Assembly (NCBI GenBank): GCA_015655075.1 | Contig: JAATFT010000090.1 | Location: 1-64,000, forward strand | Source: Clostridiales bacterium | GTDB taxonomy: Bacteria > Bacillota > Clostridia > Lachnospirales > Lachnospiraceae | Direction of reading: 5' to 3' | DNA length: 64,000 nucleotides | Notes under the pieces: generated by a model | Seen by the model: only the letters and a program-made list of their open reading frames with translations | The model's database searches: none | What the model was told of the DNA's origin: nothing | Part shown: positions 8,837-17,026 of the stretch, in pieces | Layout of the letters: the number at the start of each line of letters is the position of its first letter | Position numbering within the stretch: the stretch's first letter is position 1 | Program-made: the position numbers and the translations under genes

Positions 8837-8879
8837 TGGTCCTATATTTAAAATACGATAAAAAAGGAGACGGAAAGTG

Positions 8880-9644
8880 ATGAAACATGATATTTTTTCA
8901 CTGAAAGGGAAAGTGGCAATCGTTACAGGCGGCAATCAGGGCATTGGTAAAGTTGTGGCAGGATATATTGCAGATGCGGGGGCTGATGTAATTATTTTTG
9001 ATAAGAATGATGCCACAGCTGTGGCAGAAGAAATCGCGGAGGAATACGGTGTGCGTACCGGGGCAATTATTTGTAACGTTACAGATCCGGAGGATGTTAA
9101 AAAGGCAATTGGCGAAGCGGCGGAAAAGATGGGAACATTGGACCTATTATTTAATAATGCGGGAATTTGCTTACATAAAGATGCATTAGATTGTACGCCC
9201 AAGGATTGGTTAAAGGTAATCGGCGTTAACTTAAATGGAATTTTCTTTGTAGCGCAGGCATTTGGAAGGTATTTGGTAAGTAACGGGAAATCCGGCAATA
9301 TTGTAAATACCGCCTCTATGTCTGCAACCATAGTAAACATTCCTCAGGGGCAGGCATCCTATAACTCGTCCAAAGCCGGGGTTGCTCATCTTACAAAATC
9401 ACTGGCAGTGGAGTGGGCCGAAAAAGGAATTCGTGTAAACTCAATAAGTCCGGGATATATTATGACGGAAATGACAGGAACAGTTCGTAAAGACTGGCGG
9501 GATTTCTGGGTAAGTACAATTCCGTTTAAACGTATGGGAAAACCCGAAGAGTTAGCGGGAGCGGTTATTTACCTGTTATCTGACGCGTCAACTTACACAT
9601 CGGGCTGCGACATGTTAATAGACGGATGTTTTACAGCGGTATAG
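8880..9644 (+). CDS. Short-chain dehydrogenase/reductase (SDR)
   Basis: 254 residues from ATG 8880 (a GTG directly before it is an alternative start), with AAGGAG about 10 bases upstream. It is a classical SDR: NAD(P)-binding TGGNQGIG at about 17-24, NNAG at about 92-95, catalytic Ser in NTASMSA, and Tyr/Lys in SYNSSKAGV. The acidic residue after the second strand (IIFDKND) favours NADH. Such enzymes oxidise sugar alcohols or sugar acids (sorbitol, gluconate or mannitol type). It opens a probable operon with a ribose-type ABC importer, so it probably acts on the imported polyol or sugar. The exact substrate is not readable. Confidence 0.88.
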   Translation: MKHDIFSLKGKVAIVTGGNQGIGKVVAGYIADAGADVIIFDKNDATAVAEEIAEEYGVRTGAIICNVTDPEDVKKAIGEAAEKMGTLDLLFNNAGICLHKDALDCTPKDWLKVIGVNLNGIFFVAQAFGRYLVSNGKSGNIVNTASMSATIVNIPQGQASYNSSKAGVAHLTKSLAVEWAEKGIRVNSISPGYIMTEMTGTVRKDWRDFWVSTIPFKRMGKPEELAGAVIYLLSDASTYTSGCDMLIDGCFTAV

Positions 9645-9902
9645 AAAACCGGGTAAAGAAGGCGGGAGGTGATATTGATGAAGAGATGTACTTTATATTT
9701 TCAGTAGCTGTAAATATTGCAATAAGAGAAGGTGCTATTTTGCGGGAGGCTGAAAGAAAATAAATTCGAAGAAAGGATGCCACAAACAGAATCTTTCAGC
9801 CTGTTTTATTTTTGACAATAGTATGCACGCTTTGTCCGTATTCTATTGTATGTGGCAGTATCGCAGGGAAGCTTGCGATAGGTATTGGGGGTAAATGTAA
9901 AG

Positions 9903-11045
9903 ATGAAGAAAAAATTATTGGCAATTTTATTAACAGTAGTAGCGGGATTATCATTGGCGGCATGCGGTTCAAAAGAAACGGAATCGGAAGGGGTAAATCA
10001 AACCGATACTACTGCAAAAACAGAAGAATCGAATGCAACGGGGGATACCGCTGGTGTACAAGGGGGAGAAATCTGGTATTCCACTAAAAATTCTACGGAA
10101 ACGGTACATGTTGCAATGGCAAAAGGCGTTACCGACGCGGCGGCTATGCTTGGCTTTTCAGGTAAGGTTGCGGTGGCGGAAGCAGATGCGGCAAAGCAAA
10201 ATGATCAAATGAACAATTTGGTTGAAAATGTCAAACCTGCCGCAATCGTGCTGAATCCGTACGATAGCGACAGCGTATCGGATGTTATTGCAAAATGTAA
10301 TGAGGCGGGTATACCGTTAGCTGTTATTGACAATAAGGCAAATAACGCGGATGTAGCGGTTTCCGTATTGTTTGACAGTATTGCGTCCGGTCAGGCGGCG
10401 GGGGAAGAAGCGATTCGTTTACTTACGGAAAAATACGGTGAACCAAAGGGTGTGGTGGTGGATTTATACGGCGAAGTAGTATCCCAGGTATTTAAAGAAA
10501 GAGCGCAGGGATTTGAAGATGTGATGAAACAATATCCCAATATTGAATTGATTTCCGTACTTGGCGCGCCGGAAGCCGATGTGGCAACAAGTGCATTAAA
10601 CAATATTATAACGGATACAAATTCTCAGGGTAAAACCATCGACTTGATTAACACACCTACCGATACTGCCACACTTGGCGCAATTGAAGCACTTAAAACA
10701 AATGATATGTGGTATGGGGCAGGGGAGGACAAACATGTATTTATTATTTCCCATGACGGCTTAGGAGATATTCTTGACTACGTACAGGAGGGTTATGTAG
10801 ACTCTGAAATTGCAATTGATGTATTTGGGGTCGGCGGTATAGCGGCAGAAGTACTGAATGAATATACCGTGAAGGGGAAAGCGGTTCCTACCTCGGGAAC
10901 TTTTACACCGAAAGGGAAATACCTGAACAAAGAAGTTGAATTCTCGGAAGGAGACAACGGACCGACCATTATGTTATCTCCTATTAAGGTTACAAAAGAG
11001 GCGGCGGACAACCAACTCATTTGGGGTAATGCAATGAAAAAATAA
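9903..11045 (+). CDS. Sugar ABC transporter substrate-binding lipoprotein (RbsB-like)
   Basis: 380 residues. I choose ATG 9903 because it gives a compact lipoprotein signal peptide (KKKLLAILLTVVAGLSLAAC) with the lipobox LAAC; a TTG at 9885 is upstream. A Ser/Thr/Glu-rich linker (about 22-50) precedes a periplasmic-binding-protein-like domain: GVTDAAAMLGF, LVENVKPAAIVLNPYDS and IPLAVIDNKANNADV match the ribose/xylose-binding fold. It delivers a sugar or polyol to the ATPase and permease encoded next. The 240-base gap before it contains only a 9-codon frame, and the 260-base gap after it holds a MITE-like repeat. Confidence 0.87.
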   Translation: MKKKLLAILLTVVAGLSLAACGSKETESEGVNQTDTTAKTEESNATGDTAGVQGGEIWYSTKNSTETVHVAMAKGVTDAAAMLGFSGKVAVAEADAAKQNDQMNNLVENVKPAAIVLNPYDSDSVSDVIAKCNEAGIPLAVIDNKANNADVAVSVLFDSIASGQAAGEEAIRLLTEKYGEPKGVVVDLYGEVVSQVFKERAQGFEDVMKQYPNIELISVLGAPEADVATSALNNIITDTNSQGKTIDLINTPTDTATLGAIEALKTNDMWYGAGEDKHVFIISHDGLGDILDYVQEGYVDSEIAIDVFGVGGIAAEVLNEYTVKGKAVPTSGTFTPKGKYLNKEVEFSEGDNGPTIMLSPIKVTKEAADNQLIWGNAMKK

Positions 11046-11090
11046 ATCCTTTATAAACATATAACTTGGGGCTGACTCTTTAAGTTTACC

Positions 11091-11247
11091 TAAGGCGTGT
11101 CTGAAAACTGCTTGTGCTGGGCGTTCCACTTTGTGGGAGATAAGGAGCGATTTTGGGAGCGTAGTGGTTCTACGTTTCCAAAACCTCGACGTATACCGCA
11201 AAGTGGAGCGGTCAGAACGGTACAAATGAGTTTTCAGATACGCTCTA
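11091..11247 (+). repeat. MITE-like element, family A, copy A1 (157 bp)
   Basis: Bounded by TA and inverted ends: GGCGTGTCTGAAAAC on the left and GTTTTCAGATACGCTC on the right. The inner segment with ACCGCAAAGTGG and GCGGTCAGAACGGTAC is shared with copies at 32.6 and 51.7 kb; about 65 extra bases sit in the middle of this copy. It lies between the binding-protein and ATPase genes. Confidence 0.75.
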
Positions 11248-11304
11248 ACATGCGGCTGGAATTTTCAGCAGCCCCGTATAAAAAATGAGAAAGGCTGAAT
11301 AAGT

Positions 11305-12816
11305 TTGGATAACAATATTCTTCTTGAAATAAAAAATGTTTCAAAATCCTTTGGAACAACGCAGGCACTTAAGGATATTTCCATTCAAATCAGGCCGGGA
11401 ATGATACATTCTTTTTTAGGCAGAAACGGTGCAGGAAAATCTACAATTGTAAACATTATTGCAGGGGTGTATCCGCAGACAACCGGCGAAGTATTTTTTG
11501 AAGGTAAAAATATTAAAAATTTAAATATCTTTAACAGGCAGGAACTTGGTATCAGACTGGTGCCGCAGCATGAGAATTCCTTTGTGAATCTTACCGTTGC
11601 CGAAAATATATTCGTAGGGCTGCTGCCGAAAACAAAACGGGGACTGGTCGACTGGAAAGCCATGAACGAAATAGCAAAAAAAGAGCTGGTAGACTATGGT
11701 TTGGACATGGACCCTACTGAAATGGTAAGAAACTTAAGTTCCATAGATGCCAGAAAATTGAATATTATCCGTGCAATGCACGGCGGAGCAAAGTTAATCA
11801 TCCTGGATGAGCCTACCACAGCACTTACGAATAGAGAACGGGATGAACTATTTGTATTTATCAGAAAATTGAAAGAAGAGGGAACCGCATTTATTTTCAT
11901 ATCACATTACCTGGGTGAGGTAAAGGAGTTGTCGGAGGAGATTACGGTACTTAGAGACGGTGGTATGTATCCGGTGGAAAACCCGAAGGCGGTGACAGAA
12001 GATTATTTATCGAGTCTGGTGGCGGGCGAAGAAGTACAGCTGATAAAAAGGCGGTATAAGACGGAATATGAGGACAAAGACAAATTATTTGAATGTAAGC
12101 ATCTTACAGGCGTCGGCCTAAATGATGTATCGCTGGATATTTATAGGGGAGAAATACTTGGAATTGTCGGCTTTCCGGGATCCGGCGCACGTGAAATGTG
12201 CCGTACATTATTTGGCATTAACAAACTGGTCAAAGGAGAAATACTGTATGTAGGGAAAAAATTGCCGATTAAAAGCCCTAAAGATGCGATTCGAAACGGT
12301 GTGGCATACATTTCCTTTGACAGGCACAGAGAAGGTTTAACACCACAGTTTACGGTAAATTACAACATTGGGATGAGTATATTACATAGTAAATTAAAAA
12401 GACCCTTTGGGTTCATAAATCTGAAAAAGGAACGTGAAGTATCGGAAAAATATAAAGAGATGCTGAAAATCAAATGCAACAGTATTGATGATCCTATCGG
12501 CAGCCTGTCCGGCGGCAACCAGCAAAAGGTGGTAGTCAGCCGTTCTTTGGGTTCCGACCCGAAATTGCTTATATTGGATGAACCTACCATTGGAATCGAT
12601 ATTAAAAGCAGGGAAGAAATCATATTAGCCATTAATGATATGACCAGGTCCGGCATGAGCGTCATATATCTTACAAATGATTATGAGGAATTGCTAAGGG
12701 TAGCCGACCGGCTGATATTTTTTAAAGACGCAAGGATTGTGGCACGGGTGGATAACAAGGATTTAAGTATTGACCGCATAACGGAAATTCGAGATCAGGT
12801 AAAGGGAGAAAAGTGA
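11305..12816 (+). CDS. Sugar ABC transporter ATPase with two ATP-binding domains (RbsA/MglA-like)
   Basis: 503 residues starting at TTG 11305 (GAAAGG upstream); no earlier in-frame ATG fits the domain. The first ATPase domain has Walker A GRNGAGKST, a degenerate signature (LSSIDARKLNI) and Walker B LIILDEPTTAL. The second has the degenerate Walker A typical of the family (GFPGSGAREMC), signature LSGGNQQKVVVSR and Walker B LLILDEPTIGID. This asymmetric duplicate layout is diagnostic of CUT2 importers. It energises the permease that follows, whose TTG start is one base after this stop codon. Confidence 0.92.
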   Translation: MDNNILLEIKNVSKSFGTTQALKDISIQIRPGMIHSFLGRNGAGKSTIVNIIAGVYPQTTGEVFFEGKNIKNLNIFNRQELGIRLVPQHENSFVNLTVAENIFVGLLPKTKRGLVDWKAMNEIAKKELVDYGLDMDPTEMVRNLSSIDARKLNIIRAMHGGAKLIILDEPTTALTNRERDELFVFIRKLKEEGTAFIFISHYLGEVKELSEEITVLRDGGMYPVENPKAVTEDYLSSLVAGEEVQLIKRRYKTEYEDKDKLFECKHLTGVGLNDVSLDIYRGEILGIVGFPGSGAREMCRTLFGINKLVKGEILYVGKKLPIKSPKDAIRNGVAYISFDRHREGLTPQFTVNYNIGMSILHSKLKRPFGFINLKKEREVSEKYKEMLKIKCNSIDDPIGSLSGGNQQKVVVSRSLGSDPKLLILDEPTIGIDIKSREEIILAINDMTRSGMSVIYLTNDYEELLRVADRLIFFKDARIVARVDNKDLSIDRITEIRDQVKGEK

Positions 12817-12817
12817 A

Positions 12818-13786
12818 TTGGAAGCAAAGAAAATAAAAACAAAAAGAAATATATTGAATATTTGCATGAATAATGTGGTATGGATATTACTTGTTGTATC
12901 CATATTAATTATGGGTGTGTTTAAATCATCCTTTTATTCGTTTGGCATCTTATCTAATATACTGGTTCAGGGAACGGTTTTAGGTATGTTGGCAGTTGCC
13001 GTGTCAATGGTAATCCTCCTGGGCGATATTAATCTGTCCACCGTAGGAACCGCGGGATTTTCTGCATTAATCGGTGTAATGATGATGAAAAAAGGCTTAC
13101 CTATTCCGTTGGCCATTATAGTTATTCCCTCGGTAGGCGGTCTGGTAGGCCTGGTAAACGGTTTGATTGTAACAAAACTAAAAGCAAATGCCTTAATCGA
13201 AACCCTTGCAATGAATATGGTATTGCAGGGTTCGTTACTTGCTGTTACAAATGGGAATACCATTTCACAGCTGCCTGACTCTTATAAATACGTCAGCCAG
13301 GGAAAAATCGGAATCTTTCCGGTGCTTCCTATTGTACTGTTTGTGATATTTATTATTTTCTATTTTATATGGAACAAAACAATCTTTGGGCGCAGCCTAT
13401 TTGCAGTAGGCGGGAACGAACATAGCGCTTACATTGCAGGTATTAACATAAAAGCCATTAAAATAGGCGCATTTGTAATCTCCGGATTATTATCAGGGCT
13501 TGCGGGATATCTATTGTCCGCTTATATGGGAGCAGTAACGTCTTCCTTTGGAAAATCTTATGAAATGCAGTGCATAGCGGCGGCGGTTGTTGGAGGCGTT
13601 AGCTTAACCGGCGGCAAAGGTTCAATTTTAGGAGTTCTTGGCGGCACTTTGTTGCTTACGGTTATTCAGGTAGGTCTTGCAATTCTTGGAATTCCATCGA
13701 CAATGATAACGTTAGCCGGCGGTTTGATGATATTTGTAGCAGTTATTATTGATGCGTCCCGCAGTATGTATCAAGCAGGGAAATAA
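12818..13786 (+). CDS. Sugar ABC transporter permease (RbsC-like)
   Basis: 322 residues, starting at TTG 12818 one base after the ATPase stop, with GGGAG inside the end of that gene as ribosome-binding site. It has eight to ten hydrophobic segments and the family motif around residues 190-240 (GRSLFAVGGNEHSAYIAGI, then SGLLSGLAGYLLSAYMG). It ends with the usual GG.SL.GGKGS segment (VVGGVSLTGGKGSILG). It forms the channel of the CUT2 importer and is the last gene of the unit. Confidence 0.9.
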   Translation: MEAKKIKTKRNILNICMNNVVWILLVVSILIMGVFKSSFYSFGILSNILVQGTVLGMLAVAVSMVILLGDINLSTVGTAGFSALIGVMMMKKGLPIPLAIIVIPSVGGLVGLVNGLIVTKLKANALIETLAMNMVLQGSLLAVTNGNTISQLPDSYKYVSQGKIGIFPVLPIVLFVIFIIFYFIWNKTIFGRSLFAVGGNEHSAYIAGINIKAIKIGAFVISGLLSGLAGYLLSAYMGAVTSSFGKSYEMQCIAAAVVGGVSLTGGKGSILGVLGGTLLLTVIQVGLAILGIPSTMITLAGGLMIFVAVIIDASRSMYQAGK

Positions 13787-13957
13787 CAGGACCCTGATTG
13801 ACTATCTTAAGCAGGGATGATAGCTAACATTTAAAAAATTTATATACAGATGTTTAATAGGGTTCTGAACGGTTTATACCGGTACCCTGTTAACCTTAAA
13901 ATTTGCATAGGTGCTTGCGAGACTGCTCTTCTACTGTGTAGATTATGCTAATACTCC

Positions 13958-13986
13958 TTGACAGAGAAAATATTCCATGCTACAAT
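13958..13986 (+). promoter_or_regulatory. Sigma-A promoter of the amino-acid ABC operon
   Basis: TTGACA at 13958-13963, a 17-base spacer and TACAAT at 13981-13986. Confidence 0.85.
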
Positions 13987-13992
13987 ATATTT

Positions 13993-14018
13993 CATATTAA
14001 ACATATATATTTAATATG
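13993..14018. promoter_or_regulatory. Operator-like palindrome CATATTAAA-N8-TTTAATATG
   Basis: Perfect 9-base arms separated by 8 bases, starting 7 bases after the -10 box, over the expected transcription start. This is a typical place for a repressor; the regulator is not identifiable from the window. Confidence 0.55.
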
Positions 14019-14097
14019 ATATGATTCGAAGGGTGGTTACTTTGAATTTTGCCCGATGAATTTTATATACTTTATATGCGATGGGAGAAAGAAAAAA

Positions 14098-14949
14098 ATG
14101 AAAAAGCTTTTTTTACTGGGAATATTTTCTGTAATACTGGTGACCGCGATAGCAGGATGCGCAAATAAACCTGCGACAAGCCCCGCACCACAAACAGAAG
14201 AAGCGGATGATAAGCAAACGACTGTGGTGGCCGCCACCAGCGGGGTGAGCAATCCGTTCAGCTATGAAAAGGACGGCCAGCTAACCGGATACGATGTCGA
14301 AGTCCTCAGAGCGATTTTTGAAGGTCTTCCTGAGTACAAGCTGGAAATTGAGATCGTTGAATTTGAAGGGATTCTAAATGGACTGGACAATGGACGCTAC
14401 CAGTTAGGCGTGAACAATTTCAGTTCCAGTCCGGAAAGACGTGAAAAATACAATTTTTCTCTGCCTGTGGTTGAAAATGCCAACGTATTTGTTGTTCGCA
14501 AGAATGACGAGACTCTCAAGTCCCTTGAGGATTTGGCCGGTTATAAAGCGGTAACTGAAGTGGCAAATTCTGGTGCGACGCTTCTTGAAAACTATAATAA
14601 AGAAAATCCGGACGCGCAGGCCGAAATTATCTACACGGACGAAAACTTTGTGAAGCAGTTTGAGGGCATTGAAGCCGAGCAGTATGATGTTCGTATCATT
14701 TCCCGCATTTCGGCGGAAAAAGCGATCCAAGAACACGGTTTTACAAACCTGAAAGTAGTTTCGTTCTCCGATGATGCCAACAGTGATCCGGGTTCTTATA
14801 TTCTGTTTTCCAAATCGGCAGACAGCAGTTTGTCCGACGCAGTAAATAAGCGGATTCAGGAAATTTATCAAGATGGAACCCTGTTAAAAATCAGTGAGGA
14901 ACAGCTTGGCGGGGATTATTTGCCTAAAAAAGAATTATTAGAACAATAA
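14098..14949 (+). CDS. Polar amino-acid ABC transporter substrate-binding lipoprotein
   Basis: 283 residues from ATG 14098 (GGGAGAAAG upstream). The signal peptide MKKLFLLGIFSVILVTAI ends in a lipobox (IAGC). The mature part is a family 3 solute-binding protein: GQLTGYDVEVLRAIFEGLP near the N-terminus, then GVNNFSSSPERREKYNFSLP, the typical bilobal pattern for amino acids (cystine or glutamine subgroup). It is followed by a permease and an ATPase gene. A damaged CapA-like reading frame sits between this gene and the permease, so the original operon arrangement has changed. Confidence 0.88.
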   Translation: MKKLFLLGIFSVILVTAIAGCANKPATSPAPQTEEADDKQTTVVAATSGVSNPFSYEKDGQLTGYDVEVLRAIFEGLPEYKLEIEIVEFEGILNGLDNGRYQLGVNNFSSSPERREKYNFSLPVVENANVFVVRKNDETLKSLEDLAGYKAVTEVANSGATLLENYNKENPDAQAEIIYTDENFVKQFEGIEAEQYDVRIISRISAEKAIQEHGFTNLKVVSFSDDANSDPGSYILFSKSADSSLSDAVNKRIQEIYQDGTLLKISEEQLGGDYLPKKELLEQ

Positions 14950-14961
14950 AATAAGAGGTAT

Positions 14962-15172
14962 ATGATGAAATTTTTAGTTACAGGTGACGCGCTGTTTTCC
15001 AGCAATAACTTACCTGTATTGCTTCCAGCATAGCGGAAAGCAAACGGATCGAAACCTTTAAAAACAATTCGGAGGAACAGTATACATTTGGTTGCCGGTT
15101 TGAGGGGTATCTCACCTTTGAAAAGGGAGAGATATCCCGGGGCAAATCAACGCGGAAGGAAGGGGGCGTCTC
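14962..15172 (+). pseudogene. Remnant of a CapA-like metallophosphatase gene
   Basis: After AAGAGG, ATG 14962 opens a short frame reading MKFLVTGDALFSSNNL that stops at 15031-15033. The GDALFSS start resembles the metal-binding N-terminus of CapA/PGA-synthesis-type phosphatases. Just downstream another frame reads IAESKRIETFKNNSEEQ and then FGCRFEGYLTFEKGEISRGK, which looks like the C-terminal end of a protein. The simplest reading is one gene that has lost most of its middle. The family assignment comes from memory of the N-terminal motif only. Confidence 0.45.
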
Positions 15173-15931
15173 ATGGGAAAAATTTTTGATATCAACGCGG
15201 TTTTTACATCGATTCCCAGTCTGTTAAGGGTTCTTCCTGTGAGCCTGGAAATAACCTTTATTTCCATGATTGTGGGTCTTGTATTCGGTTTGATATTTGC
15301 TGTTATACGTATTAAAAAAATTCCTGTTCTTAGCCAAATCATTATTGTTTTTATTTCATTTATAAGGGGCACCCCCATGATAGTACAGCTTTATTTGACT
15401 TACAACGGAATTCCTCTTCTTTTAAAATTTATCAATGCGCAGTATGGGACGAGTTATAATATCAATGCGGTGCCTGCCATGCTTTTTGTTTTGGTCACCT
15501 TTGCCTTTAACGAATCCGCCTATAATTCAGAAACCATCCGTGCGGCCCTGCAATCGGTGAACAAGGGACAAATTGAAGCTGCCGAATCTTTAGGCATGAC
15601 GTATTTTCAAGTTTTAAAACGAGTAATTCTTCGCGAGGCACTTGTTGTTGCTATTCCGCCGCTTGGGAATGCGCTGATCGGGTTGTTGAAAGGAACTTCT
15701 TTGGCGTTTGTGGCGGGGGTCATAGAAATGACAGCGCAAGGCAAGATTATTTCCGGAAGCACCTTTCGTTTCTTTGAGGTCTATCTTGCACTGGCAATTA
15801 TTTATTGGGTGCTGACGATTATAATTGAACAAATTCTTCGATTGCTGGAGAAAAAGCTTTCGATTCCAGATCCAGGTCAACAAAATAGAACCCGTGGCCG
15901 ATTGTTTTCATTTACAAGGAGTGATATCTAA
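15173..15931 (+). CDS. Amino-acid ABC transporter permease (HisM/GlnP family)
   Basis: 252 residues from ATG 15173 with a G-rich site upstream (AAGGGGGCGTCTC). Five hydrophobic segments and the family's ISFIRGTPMIVQL motif are present, as is the cytoplasmic EAA loop EAAESLGMTYFQVLKRVILR that contacts the ATPase. The 3' end contains the ribosome-binding site of the ATPase gene, whose ATG follows the stop with no spacer. It probably imports a polar amino acid, perhaps cystine, with its neighbours. Confidence 0.9.
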   Translation: MGKIFDINAVFTSIPSLLRVLPVSLEITFISMIVGLVFGLIFAVIRIKKIPVLSQIIIVFISFIRGTPMIVQLYLTYNGIPLLLKFINAQYGTSYNINAVPAMLFVLVTFAFNESAYNSETIRAALQSVNKGQIEAAESLGMTYFQVLKRVILREALVVAIPPLGNALIGLLKGTSLAFVAGVIEMTAQGKIISGSTFRFFEVYLALAIIYWVLTIIIEQILRLLEKKLSIPDPGQQNRTRGRLFSFTRSDI

Positions 15932-16711
15932 ATGATAAAGGTAAGTCATTTGTCAAAATCCTTTCATAATAACTTAATTCTGGATGATCTATCGGTTGAG
16001 ATAGAAAAGGGAGATGTAGTGGCGCTGATTGGTTCATCCGGCGCCGGAAAGTCCACCTTTTTACGTTCCTTGAATTGCTTGGAAAAGGCGAATGAGGGTG
16101 AGCTTGACTTGGATGGGTTCAAGGTGGATTTTACCAGAATTACGAACAAACAGCGTCTGGAGCTTCGGCAGCAAACAGCCATGGTTTTCCAGCAATTTAA
16201 TCTTTTTACGTATCGAACAGCGTTTGAAAATGTAAAAGAAGGATTGAAAATTGTAAAAAAAATGAGTGACAGCGAAGCCAATAAAATTGCCAGGGAACAG
16301 TTGGAACAGGTGGGCCTTTCCGACCGCGCGCATTATTATCCCAAGCATTTGTCCGGGGGGCAGCAGCAACGTGTCGGGATTGCCCGTGCTCTTGCCATGC
16401 AGCCCAAATTGCTGTTGGTTGACGAACCGACCTCCGCTCTTGATCCTGAACTGGTGGAAGAGGTGCTGCAAACCATTAAAAGAACAGCCGCAGGCGGTCA
16501 AACTATGATTCTCGTTTCGCACGAAATGAATTTTGTATATGAAGTCGCAAACAAGGTTCTCTTTTTGGATAAAGGAAAAATTATTGAGGAAGGAACTCCC
16601 AATGAGGTATTTAATCATCCGAAATCCCAACGAACAAAAGAGTTTCTTCAAAATTATTATCGAATAAAGCAAACAACAGCTGATGTTATGAACCTGACTT
16701 CCCCTGCTTAG
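15932..16711 (+). CDS. Amino-acid ABC transporter ATPase (GlnQ/TcyC family)
   Basis: 259 residues; ATG 15932 directly abuts the permease stop and has AAGGAG upstream. It shows Walker A GSSGAGKST, MVFQQFNLFTYRTAFENV (the polar amino-acid subgroup Q loop), signature [15 protein letters not shown], Walker B LLLVDEPTSALDPE and switch His in VSHEMNF. The sequence after the switch (EVANKVLFLDKGKIIEEG) is standard for the family. It is the last gene of the operon and is followed by a strong terminator. Confidence 0.93.
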   Translation: MIKVSHLSKSFHNNLILDDLSVEIEKGDVVALIGSSGAGKSTFLRSLNCLEKANEGELDLDGFKVDFTRITNKQRLELRQQTAMVFQQFNLFTYRTAFENVKEGLKIVKKMSDSEANKIAREQLEQVGLSDRAHYYPKHLSGGQQQRVGIARALAMQPKLLLVDEPTSALDPELVEEVLQTIKRTAAGGQTMILVSHEMNFVYEVANKVLFLDKGKIIEEGTPNEVFNHPKSQRTKEFLQNYYRIKQTTADVMNLTSPA

Positions 16712-16724
16712 CGACTTCCGGCCT

Positions 16725-16764
16725 AAATAAAAACCACGGGTAGAAACCGGTGGATTTTTATTTA
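16725..16764. terminator. Bidirectional terminator after the amino-acid ABC operon
   Basis: AAATAAAAACCACGG pairs with CCGGTGGATTTTTATTT around a short loop, ending in a T-rich tract; A and T runs flank the GC core on both sides. Confidence 0.8.
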
Positions 16765-17026
16765 TGGCGTATCTATTACATTTTATCTAAAAGTATACAG
16801 ACAACCAAATATAATTGGAAAGTTGCCGCTTGCTTATATTTGCTACTGCGAATATAATGAGATATAAATACATAATGGAGGAATCACAGCGCTGCATAGA
16901 TTTCACTTAATTCAGTGCCCGCTATTTACGCCTTATTCTCGGTAATTCAATTGCCGAGGAGTTCACTTCTATGATTATAATAAAGGTAGAAGAATAAATA
17001 AATACGAAAAAATGCTGGAGAATTCA
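16765..17026. other. Region upstream of the first ROK gene
   Basis: AT-rich, no gene seen. A small hairpin CTCGG/CCGAG lies near 16938-16960. No consensus promoter could be fixed with confidence. Confidence 0.4.

Larger units (their letters stand above)
8212..8879. other. Gene-free region with hairpins, tandem repeats, a mosaic repeat and a promoter
   Basis: About 670 bases without a gene. From left to right: a weak terminator (8229-8260), a very stable hairpin (8419-8466), a mosaic dispersed repeat (8534-8680) containing three imperfect tandem copies of a 17-19 base unit (ATACCAGCATAGCTGATAA and variants, 8581-8637), a sigma-A promoter (8749-8777) and a cluster of ATTTTATAAAAT-like palindromes (8785-8836). 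Confidence 0.6.
13787..14097. other. Intergenic region before the amino-acid ABC operon
   Basis: About 310 bases. A weak imperfect hairpin (AGGGT at 13859 pairing with ACCCT at 13884, inner CGGT/ACCG) may end the sugar operon. It is followed by a consensus promoter (13958-13986) and a palindrome (13993-14018). Confidence 0.5.

Noticed and set aside
8936-9340. Long minus-strand frame opposite the SDR gene
   Set aside because: It mirrors the codon pattern of a clearly real gene, has no ribosome-binding site and no recognisable domain.
9675-9710. Nine-codon frame after GGGAGGTGATATTG downstream of the SDR gene
   Set aside because: Has a good ribosome-binding site but is too short to support as a gene; probably a relic or chance.
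14404-14871. Minus-strand frame of about 155 codons opposite the amino-acid-binding lipoprotein gene
   Set aside because: No start signals or domain; explained by the opposite coding strand.
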